Shown: positions 38,697-45,551 of the stretch, in pieces
Layout of the letters: each line of letters opens with the position of its first letter
Position numbering within the stretch: the stretch's first letter is position 1
NCBI RefSeq assembly: GCF_020783335.1
Contig: NZ_CP086068.1
Coordinates: forward strand, 1,984,001 to 2,048,000
Reading direction: 5' to 3'
Source of the DNA: Mucilaginibacter daejeonensis
GTDB lineage: Bacteria > Bacteroidota > Bacteroidia > Sphingobacteriales > Sphingobacteriaceae
DNA length: 64,000 bases
Position numbers and translations under genes: made by a program
The notes under the pieces: generated by a model
Database searches by the model: none
What the model was told of the DNA's origin: nothing
The model's input: the letters and a program-made list of their open reading frames with translations, nothing else

Positions 38697-38768
38697 TCGC
38701 TGGAAATATGTTGTAAATCGGAGGTCCTGACAATATAGTGGGGGAGAGACCGCGTTTATAGAAATAAA

Positions 38769-38801
38769 AAAAACCTCTAGATATTTACTCTAGAGGTTTT
38801 T
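38769..38801 (-). terminator. Intrinsic terminator, reads best as the terminator of a - strand tRNA
   Basis: 12-bp stem AAAAACCTCTAG / CTAGAGGTTTTT (38769-38780, 38790-38801), loop of 9 bases. It has A/T tracts on both sides, so it can end transcription either way. On the - strand it lies 19 bases after the CCA end of the tRNA-like fragment at 38821-38840. Confidence 0.8.
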
Positions 38802-38820
38802 GATACTCGTTTGGTATCGC

Positions 38821-38840
38821 TGGTGTCGGGATGGCAGGAC
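38821..38840 (-). other. tRNA 3'-end remnant; candidate island attachment site
   Basis: The - strand reads GTCCTGCCATCCCGACACCA: the 3' half of a T-arm, an acceptor strand like CATCCCG and a terminal CCA, as in Bacteroidota tRNAs with a CGGGATG acceptor 5' strand (for example tRNA-Pro; identity uncertain). Upstream on the - strand (38841 and beyond) the match to a tRNA stops at once, so only the 3' end is present. Tyrosine integrases insert into tRNA 3' ends and leave this kind of duplicate. A terminator follows at the right distance. Confidence 0.5.
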
Positions 38841-39198
38841 GATAACCTATACTTGTAAATCCTTTACTGTCAACGTATTAATTGAAACAAATCAAAGCAG
38901 GTGTTCACTTAGGTAACTACCTGTTTTCATGATTAAAGATACAAATTAAGTTCTTATCAAGCAAAAGCGTTGGCTTGTTTTTAAGCCTTCTTTACAATTA
39001 TTATTGCGAAACCTTTAAGTGAATTATTGTTGGAATATCTTACTTGATACTTAGTTAAAATATAAAGTGAGTTCATAATAAAATTAGGGAGGGGAACGTA
39101 ACTTCATTGTTTCTAGCCTATTACGCAATAACATGTCAGTATTTGAGCTGCCTGACAGTGACGATGATCTACCATTTTGAGACGGCGCCTCCCTTAAA
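38841..39198. other. AT-rich gap at the island edge (358 bases)
   Basis: No open reading frame with coding character and no clear repeats. Base composition falls sharply compared with the genes to the left, as expected of the first DNA of an acquired element. Confidence 0.5.
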
Positions 39199-39555
39199 TT
39201 AATGGTCTTGACTAAAGTATTTTTCAAGATCAGCGGTTGACTCGCTTGTTTTTAAAGTTGGTCGTGTCCGGGCGGTTTGCCGCGTGTATTTCGTGCGTTT
39301 AGTTTTCTTTGTCCATTTGGTCCGTTCAGTATAGCGAATCCGTGGATACATGTCTTGGGTGTAGCCAATACGATAGCCGTCGAGATCATATAAGATGCCA
39401 TTCAGAAACCACCCTAGATGTTTGCCCCGCCAACAATATATTTTCTCGTCGACTAAGTAACAAACTGCATAGCCTTCCCAAGTGTATATAGTTTCGCTAT
39501 CATCTGCGATATACATATTGGCTCTTCCGTCCGTGCCGTAAATTGAAGTTTCCAT
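39199..39555 (-). CDS. Small 4-fold beta-flower-like protein
   Basis: 118-aa protein starting at ATG 39555 (METSIYGTDGRANMYI), seven bases after the membrane-protein gene; a start at 39585 would overlap that gene. Four short repeats of the type IYG.DG..., YTWEGYAVCYL, IYCWRGKHLGWFLNG and LYDLDGYRIGY match what I know as the 4-fold beta-flower fold. The tail is a basic Thr/Lys/Arg run (RTKWTKKTKRTKYTRQTAR), unusual and probably disordered or nucleic-acid/membrane binding. It is the last gene of the Argonaute operon by order and strand. Function of the fold is unknown. Confidence 0.68.
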   Translation of the reverse strand: METSIYGTDGRANMYIADDSETIYTWEGYAVCYLVDEKIYCWRGKHLGWFLNGILYDLDGYRIGYTQDMYPRIRYTERTKWTKKTKRTKYTRQTARTRPTLKTSESTADLEKYFSQDH

Positions 39556-39562
39556 TTCTAAA

Positions 39563-40450
39563 TTAGGTTTCTTTAGGGTAACCAAAAGTTTTTTTAATTA
39601 TTTTAAAAATATAAGTGCTTAATCCTTTTTTTAGGGCCCATAATATGCTAACCCCGAAGCCAGAAATGCTGAGTATGAAGAAAAGTATTTTAGAAAACAA
39701 GGGATACACATCTGATTTATTGTACAGCAACCAAAGCAGATAAAATGAGCCTAACGTCATCACTGAGATTAGTATCCTAGATGCGACCCTGGCAATACTT
39801 TCTGCACGTTTTTTGAAAACTGGCACAAACTGATTCATCAATTGCAGATCGTGCGGGCTAAGCATGGCTTTTTTAGCAAAAGCGATTTCAATGGCTTTTA
39901 GGGAAACCACATTAAGAAAGTTATCGTCGGCAAAAGGAAAGGGAGCTTCCCAAAGCTCTACATACATTTCGTTCATCCGGGCCTCATTAGGCTTTTCATC
40001 TTTCGCAATATATTGATACACCAATGAAATTTGATGGAAATCACCTTTACTGCCATAATTACTATTTAAAATATTTCTGAAAGTATCTTTGATCCGCTTG
40101 TCGGTGAGGCTTGCGTTAGAATAGGTCAGGTCGATCACTTCTTTGATCCAGTCTGACGGCATGTCGAACTTATGTACTGCACATACAATAGCAAATATGA
40201 TGAAGTTGTCATATATCCAATGATTCTCTCTGGTTATCTTTCGCTTCGAAAACTGTTTTAAGATAAGTTCCGCATCATTTTTGTTGCCCGTTTTCACGCA
40301 TATAATCAAGTTAATCGCTACCTTATTCGCATCATGCGTTTCCAAGGAATGAATGCCCGTTTGAGCATGGAGGATTTCCCTCAACAGGGCCGCCATATCG
40401 GATTGCTTTAGCTGCTGTAAGTATGCCGATTGTTCTTCTATATAAACCAT
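39563..40450 (-). CDS. Argonaute-associated two-helix membrane protein (candidate effector)
   Basis: 295-aa protein whose first 220 residues are helical and soluble and whose C-terminus has two membrane helices (about 224-243 and 250-272) ending in a short Lys-rich tail. Its start (ATG 40450) overlaps the Argonaute stop by 13 bases, so translation is coupled. No enzymatic motif is visible. Established knowledge: catalytically dead prokaryotic Argonautes are often encoded with membrane, SIR2, TIR or nuclease effectors that kill or arrest the cell upon guide-target recognition. By position and topology this is the best effector candidate; that role is inference. Confidence 0.72.
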   Translation of the reverse strand: MVYIEEQSAYLQQLKQSDMAALLREILHAQTGIHSLETHDANKVAINLIICVKTGNKNDAELILKQFSKRKITRENHWIYDNFIIFAIVCAVHKFDMPSDWIKEVIDLTYSNASLTDKRIKDTFRNILNSNYGSKGDFHQISLVYQYIAKDEKPNEARMNEMYVELWEAPFPFADDNFLNVVSLKAIEIAFAKKAMLSPHDLQLMNQFVPVFKKRAESIARVASRILISVMTLGSFYLLWLLYNKSDVYPLFSKILFFILSISGFGVSILWALKKGLSTYIFKIIKKTFGYPKET

Positions 40451-42687
40451 TTTCTGTTTCTTAAAGACTTTATAAAAGATGGATCCCAGCCGTCAACGGC
40501 TTTAAGTTTGTTCAGCTGTTCAGTTATCAGTGAGGCATAAAATAAGGTCACCGGCAATTGCGATGGTTTAAAAGTCCTGTAAGAAATGTTGGTCAAGCGA
40601 TAAACCTGTTGAACAATATAAGTAGCATCTGTGAAAGTTGATCGGCGGTGTATCCTAATCAGTAAAGGGCCGGTAAATCCTTGCCGATCTGTCTTCACAT
40701 CTTCCGGGCCTTTAAGCTGTAAAAGGCAAATGCCCGGCTCGAGCATTAGATTAGTCCCCCTGACCGGGGTAAGTTTTCCCTTCACATGGTTGTTGTAACG
40801 TGATGTAATACCTCGCTGGTCAAGGTCGAAAATCATATACGGATGATGTTCGCCGAACGATACAAAAGCAAACTTAATGTCGTATTGAGGATACTGAGCA
40901 ATCAATTCGCCGACAACATCCACTTCGAGATCTTTCATCGGTTTAAATACATGGAAGATAATGCGGACAATTTCTCCATGATTCCAAGCCTGTTCATTAG
41001 AGATCGTATCTATAGAACCTTTTAAGCTCGAAAGTAACTCTTTGAAATAATCCTGATAGGCTACTTCTTTAGATCTATTGCTAAAGATATATTTTCCGTC
41101 GGCATTGAAAAAGGTTGTTATACCAACTACTTTGTGCTGCTGTGCCCCCGCGTAAATGTTATCACGAATGAGCGTACTGCCGATTCCAATAATGAGTTCA
41201 TGCGCAATATTGGGACTTGATGGAAGTATCCAAGGTGTACCGCCGAGCTTAGCATATATTTGTAATGCACAGGAGTCTAATATGAATTTTGGGTTCCTTG
41301 CGTTCGCTTCTTTAATGAACTGTACCGTGATCCCGTGACGAAGGAGATAGGATTTGGAGAGCCAGTAGATATCCTCCGTTGGACTATTTCTTTTAAATTC
41401 CTCCTTCGTTTCAACAACAGCGATATCGAAGTCCTTATTTGATGATTCAACTGCTTGTTGTATAGCGGCCATAAAGCTGATTTTATTAAATGATTCTACC
41501 TCTACAAAATGGAAATCAATAGCGTGCAACCTGTATAATTTCAATATACCTTGGGTAAAGGTAGGTGCTTCGTTGAACCCGTCTTTAAGTCGCCCGAGGA
41601 ATTGGGTGAATGCACCACTAGAATTTTTGTGACAGACGACCAAAACCTTCGGGTGGCTGACCTCAAAGAACTTTCCGTAATCATAAGGTCCAAATTGAGC
41701 TAGGCCCTTGATCGGTGAAGGGTCGGTTTTAGTTGAAGAAACATCAAACAGATATTTTGGACTCTCTAACCTTAATGCTGGAAAAGCTACGGAGCTATTT
41801 TGGCTGATGTTAAAGGTAAAACCATCGCCGTTTTTATATTCTAACCCGGAGATAATCCTAGATAATTGGCCTATTTCCTTACTTAAGATATTCGGATCGT
41901 ACCGGGAAAACTCTTTTTGCTTAACGGCGGCAAGGATACTTTCCGCTCTGGAAGCACCTAAAATGAACTCCAGGTAAAGTTTGATATTGTCATGTGTTTT
42001 GTTCAGAAATAGTTCTTTTAAGTTGATGTCTTGGTTGCCCTCGTTGGTCTCAATAATGGCCCTCGAATCATTAATTGATAGTACACGTCCGAGGGCTTGA
42101 AATCGTGGAGCGACTACTTCCTGGCTGTTCTCATATTTGACCAGTTTCGCGACTTCAAGCGTGGTAATATCAAACCCCTGCTCCTGTAATTTTTGGCAAT
42201 TTTGACGCAGTGCCCATTTATAAGAACTGCTAATAATCAGAAGAAATTTCTTCTTTCCGTCTATTTCAGATCGTTTGAAATCAATTTCATTTAACTTTTT
42301 GTATGAAACAGCTGCTTTTAAGCCATCAGGCAACTCCTTAATAATTAGGTTATGTTCTTCTTTAGAAGATGGAAATGTGAAGGGATTGAAAGTTGGTTTG
42401 ATTTGCGGAAACTGATTTTTAAATGCACGAAAAAATATATGCCTAATCAGAGAACTGACAATCAATGGTTCCTCGTCAACGCTGAAGGTGGTTAATTCGC
42501 CTAATAATGGTAAATTGTCTTCGCCTGGCGAAATATAGATATGCTCCCCTTTTCTAAAAAAAGAATAGTTCTGGTTGAGTGTTTTACGAAGCTCATCAAG
42601 TTTTCCGTCTGTCCAAGGTATTCTTTGGATATTGAATTTATCAAAGGGGAGGTTAATTGAAAAAATATTACTGGAAAGGTTCATCAA
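40438..42687 (-). CDS. Prokaryotic Argonaute (long, degenerate PIWI site)
   Basis: 749-aa guide-binding protein. Visible landmarks: N-terminal/L1 region (to about 110), a middle PAZ-like/linker part, GLAQFGPYDYGKFFEV (328-343, linker-MID boundary), MID with YWLSKSYLLRHGITVQ (441-456), and PIWI with YAKLGGTPWILPSS (478-491) and SQLPVTLFYASLITEQL (709-725). Where active enzymes have the first catalytic Asp (IGID) this has IIGIGST (499-505), and the usual R-D-G reads VFKPMKD (580-586), so slicer activity is probably lost. That places it with the inactive long-B class. The gene overlaps a membrane-protein gene by 13 bases. Alternatives such as DdmE are less likely because no DdmD helicase is present. 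Confidence 0.85.
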   Translation of the reverse strand: MMNLSSNIFSINLPFDKFNIQRIPWTDGKLDELRKTLNQNYSFFRKGEHIYISPGEDNLPLLGELTTFSVDEEPLIVSSLIRHIFFRAFKNQFPQIKPTFNPFTFPSSKEEHNLIIKELPDGLKAAVSYKKLNEIDFKRSEIDGKKKFLLIISSSYKWALRQNCQKLQEQGFDITTLEVAKLVKYENSQEVVAPRFQALGRVLSINDSRAIIETNEGNQDINLKELFLNKTHDNIKLYLEFILGASRAESILAAVKQKEFSRYDPNILSKEIGQLSRIISGLEYKNGDGFTFNISQNSSVAFPALRLESPKYLFDVSSTKTDPSPIKGLAQFGPYDYGKFFEVSHPKVLVVCHKNSSGAFTQFLGRLKDGFNEAPTFTQGILKLYRLHAIDFHFVEVESFNKISFMAAIQQAVESSNKDFDIAVVETKEEFKRNSPTEDIYWLSKSYLLRHGITVQFIKEANARNPKFILDSCALQIYAKLGGTPWILPSSPNIAHELIIGIGSTLIRDNIYAGAQQHKVVGITTFFNADGKYIFSNRSKEVAYQDYFKELLSSLKGSIDTISNEQAWNHGEIVRIIFHVFKPMKDLEVDVVGELIAQYPQYDIKFAFVSFGEHHPYMIFDLDQRGITSRYNNHVKGKLTPVRGTNLMLEPGICLLQLKGPEDVKTDRQGFTGPLLIRIHRRSTFTDATYIVQQVYRLTNISYRTFKPSQLPVTLFYASLITEQLNKLKAVDGWDPSFIKSLRNRKWFI

Positions 42688-43080
42688 GTTGCTCTTATAT
42701 TAGGTGAATAGGCTCCAATATAGCTTTCACTGTGTGACAGTTGGATAATGGAAGCAATAAATTGCAATTTACTAAGCGCTGGCCCTCCTTGATATAGTTG
42801 TTGAAAAATAGCACAAATTAACAATCAAATCGATAGGTCTTAGCTGTTAGTACAAAGAAGGGTGTTGATCTAAGAAGCAATTCGATTAGGGGCTCGAATT
42901 GTCTTTTCAATCGATAGAAGAAAAAGTAGGATGAGAAAAATTAAGACTTGCTTAATATAAAGATCAGCCTCGATAATTTAGGGACATGACTTCGGTCGGT
43001 AATGCCTAAATCGGCAGCTTTTACTCATTGACGCAATAATAAGTTTTCGGCGTAGATATATATTACAGTACATTAGCTAT
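42688..43080. other. Divergent intergenic region between Argonaute and nuclease genes (393 bases)
   Basis: Strongly AT-rich. It must carry promoters for the - strand Argonaute operon and the + strand nuclease. I see no CRISPR-like repeats, RNA gene or long inverted repeat here. Confidence 0.5.
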
Positions 43081-44466
43081 ATGAACCTATTACAATCGCT
43101 GCGCGTAGATCATCACTCGGTAATGCCCTCAAATTACGATGAAGATCTGGACAGAGCTATTCGTTGGTTTTTATCTTTTATTTCCAAATCTGATTGGGAG
43201 AAAAGAAAAGCACTAATAGAAAATCACATAGAGCAGGTTTTAGCTACAGCTATTGGATTACAAAATTCTGATGCAGACTCTATTCCCATCCATTTTCATC
43301 AGGATAAGATTGTTTGGTATTTGTATTTAATGGAGAAAAGCTTATATGACGCCTCATCTTATGAGCCAGTAGCAGGTGCAAGGGTACTGCCTGTCTTTCA
43401 ACGAATTGGACGAAACCTTGAACAAATGCAACAAGTTGGTGGGGTTCATAAAAGAGTAAGGAAGCTAATGAATAACACGCCAAATGAAGCAGATGCGGTA
43501 ATCTTTGAATTACTCGTGAGCTTACTTTGGGTTCGAAATGGCTGGAAGGTTGAGTTTATAGAAGATAAAAAAGCTAAACAACCAGACTTCAAAGCAGAAA
43601 AAGGGAAAAGAGAATGGTATGTTGAATGCAAAAGATTAGAGAAAACTTCTGACTATAGTGTGAGGGAAAAGGCAAAGTGGCTGAAAATGCTTTCTTTGTT
43701 ATCGCCACTGCTCCTTAAATTAAATCTAATTCTTGACCTAGTTTTTCATGTGGAGATTCTATCGCTTCAAGATGATTTTATGGAAAGAGAGCTCTCGGAA
43801 AAACTTCCGCTAATGGTGACGCCCGGTATTATTATTTCCAATGAAATTTGGGACGTCAGCGCGTCGTTTGTCGATTATAGCGCGATTAATCTGCATCTCC
43901 GCGATTTTTCTGTTCGGTCCCCATCACCACAACTTTACCAATTAATCGGCGGGAAATTGGATAACAACCGCGGCTTCACATCAGGATATGTAGCCGATCT
44001 TTTTAGGCTTGGACCAGGCAGAGGTAACAATATTTTTGCTGATGGATTGTCGAAAGCTTATGGTGCACGATGGTCTTGCGATGCGCCAGAAGCAATCGAC
44101 AAAAAAGCTCGTGATATCAAAAAACAACTTTCTAAAGCATTGGAGCAATTGCCTCAAGGCCCGAGATCAGTTGTACACATAGGCATTGAAACTTATGAAG
44201 GCGCTGATGTGGAGCGGCATCGCTTGGATAAAATCACTGCGACAGTCGAGGATATTGGATTAATAGATAAAAATTTGCAATGGGTCTACTGTCATTTCTT
44301 TCAGGCTTACGCTCCGCCTGATCAATTTTGGGTCTTTGATGAATCACTTTCCCGCTATCGAAATATTTTATCTCCATTGAACGAACCCTTGAAACATACC
44401 TCCCTCGTTGTCCCTTGGGAAAAAACGGAAGAAAATAATTTACACTGGTTTAAACCTCAACCCTGA
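43081..44466 (+). CDS. PD-(D/E)XK nuclease-like protein
   Basis: 461-aa protein with a restriction-endonuclease-like core at about residues 135-185: a Glu in ADAVIFELLVSLLWVRNGW, then KQPDFKAEKGKREWYVECKRLEK, giving E...PD...(E)xK with catalytic Asp about 169 and Glu/Lys about 180/182. The rest of the protein (helical N-terminus, alpha/beta C-terminus with GPGRGNNIF) is not recognised. It is divergent from the Argonaute operon across 393 bases, and precedes the mobilization genes. It could be a stand-alone defence nuclease, a toxin-like effector or cargo of the mobilizable element; its partner, if any, is unknown. Confidence 0.65.
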   Translation: MNLLQSLRVDHHSVMPSNYDEDLDRAIRWFLSFISKSDWEKRKALIENHIEQVLATAIGLQNSDADSIPIHFHQDKIVWYLYLMEKSLYDASSYEPVAGARVLPVFQRIGRNLEQMQQVGGVHKRVRKLMNNTPNEADAVIFELLVSLLWVRNGWKVEFIEDKKAKQPDFKAEKGKREWYVECKRLEKTSDYSVREKAKWLKMLSLLSPLLLKLNLILDLVFHVEILSLQDDFMERELSEKLPLMVTPGIIISNEIWDVSASFVDYSAINLHLRDFSVRSPSPQLYQLIGGKLDNNRGFTSGYVADLFRLGPGRGNNIFADGLSKAYGARWSCDAPEAIDKKARDIKKQLSKALEQLPQGPRSVVHIGIETYEGADVERHRLDKITATVEDIGLIDKNLQWVYCHFFQAYAPPDQFWVFDESLSRYRNILSPLNEPLKHTSLVVPWEKTEENNLHWFKPQP

Positions 44467-44720
44467 TCCTCACTGATTTAAACACAATTTATGGCAAATC
44501 ATTTATCGGTCGTTCCAATTTATCAAAACTAAAACTTCTTATCTCCGACTCGGATAAACTCGGAGTAATTTCCAATTCTCCTAACTCATTTTTGTATAAA
44601 ACATCCTACCTCGTACATGAGGTGTGATATTTATTTATATCAGCTTAGCACCTTTGTACTTAAACAACGCAGGGTGAATAAGCACCCAAGGTGTGTGCAG
44701 GTTGTCAGCTATTTTTATGG
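44467..44720. other. Intergenic AT-rich region before the mobilization module
   Basis: Contains small palindromes such as ACCTCgtacatGAGGT near 44610 and TGATAT...ATATCA near 44622-44640, but no gene. Together with the iterons at 44721-44763 it looks like a control region of the mobile element. Confidence 0.35.
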
Positions 44721-44763
44721 AAGGGTACAACTTTGTTGCAAGGGTACAACTTTAAAGTTGTAC
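44721..44763. repeat. Iteron-like direct repeats ending in a 20-bp perfect palindrome
   Basis: AAGGGTACAACTTT occurs at 44721-44734 and again at 44740-44753 (19-base period). The second copy runs into the perfect palindrome gtacaactttaaagttgtac (44744-44763). It lies 57 bases before the HTH gene, so it could be that protein's operator, or a replication/transfer control site. Confidence 0.75.
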
Positions 44764-44820
44764 TTGTGGGACATCGGACAGGAAATTAGGTTTTAGTTTT
44801 ATATCAGTTAATGAATAATT

Positions 44821-45111
44821 ATGGCAGCAGAAATCATCACGAAGGAGGACTTGCAGGAGTTTGGAGAACGACTGCTTAGTCAAATGAAAGCAATGATCAG
44901 CGGCGGTTCAAGTGAAGAACCGAGGAAGTTTTTAAAGAGTTACCAGGTCAAGAACCTGCTCAAGATCTCAAGCAATACTTTACAAACGCTCAGGGATAAC
45001 GGCACCATTCCGTTCACCAAGATCGGCGGTATCCTGTATTACAATTACGAGGATATTATGAAGGTTTTAAAGGGTGATGTGAAGAGCAAGCGGATCAGTT
45101 TCAGTAAATAG
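44821..45111 (+). CDS. MerR/excisionase-like helix-turn-helix protein
   Basis: 96-aa DNA-binding protein. After a charged N-terminal helix, the HTH_17-like domain reads KSYQVKNLLKISSNTLQTLRDNGTIPFTKIGGILYYNYEDIMKVL (about residues 41-85). Proteins of this kind precede the mobilization genes in many Bacteroidota elements, where they act as excision or transfer regulators. The iteron/palindrome 57 bases upstream is a plausible binding site. Confidence 0.8.
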   Translation: MAAEIITKEDLQEFGERLLSQMKAMISGGSSEEPRKFLKSYQVKNLLKISSNTLQTLRDNGTIPFTKIGGILYYNYEDIMKVLKGDVKSKRISFSK

Positions 45112-45128
45112 ATATGTGTTCAGCGTTT

Positions 45129-45171
45129 AGGAGCAAGCCATGTTTTCGCTACGCTTAAACGGCTTGCTCCT
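45129..45171. repeat. oriT-like inverted repeat upstream of mobC
   Basis: Perfect 11-bp inverted repeat AGGAGCAAGCC / GGCTTGCTCCT (45129-45139, 45161-45171) around a 21-base loop, between the HTH gene and mobC. Relaxase target sites usually lie just upstream of the mob genes and contain such repeats; the nick site is not identified. Could instead be a terminator, but no T-tract follows. Confidence 0.5.
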
Positions 45172-45215
45172 TCGGAGATAAGCGAGATTTTGCACTTCGT
45201 TTAAAATCTAAGATC

Positions 45216-45551
45216 ATGGGAAGGCCAGCTTTACAGGAAGAGGATAAAAGGACCATTCAGGTCAATATCCGGCTTACGAAAGAAGAGAACGAGATGGTTT
45301 GTAATTACGCCCATGCATCGGCCATGACACCAGCCAACTGGATCAGGCAGAAAGCCTTTATCGGCAGGTTTCCTGCCATCAAGCTGTCACCTGTAAATGC
45401 AGCGCTTTACCGGGAACTGCATAAGATCGGCGTTAATCTCAATCAGGCGGTGAAGCAACTCAATGCTGATAAACTATCACCAGCTTTCATAACCATACTG
45501 AGCGCTTTGATCAAAACGCAGAAAGACATACTCAACTGCTTAATGAAATGA
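45216..45551 (+). CDS. mobC: MobC-like relaxosome accessory protein
   Basis: 111-aa protein with a ribbon-helix-helix start (IQVNIRLTKEENEMVCNYAHASAMTPANWIRQKA, about residues 14-47) and the MobC signature LYRELHKIGVNLNQAVKQLN (about 67-86). MobC proteins bind oriT and help the relaxase open the DNA. The stop overlaps the relaxase start (ATGA), as is usual for this pair. Confidence 0.88.
   Translation: MGRPALQEEDKRTIQVNIRLTKEENEMVCNYAHASAMTPANWIRQKAFIGRFPAIKLSPVNAALYRELHKIGVNLNQAVKQLNADKLSPAFITILSALIKTQKDILNCLMK

Noticed and set aside
40438..42687. Reading the Argonaute as DdmE of a DdmDE system
   Set aside because: DdmE works with the large helicase-nuclease DdmD, and no such gene is adjacent; the partner here is a small membrane protein.
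44721..44763. CRISPR array
   Set aside because: Only two short repeats with a 5-base spacing and a palindrome; no spacers or cas genes in the window.
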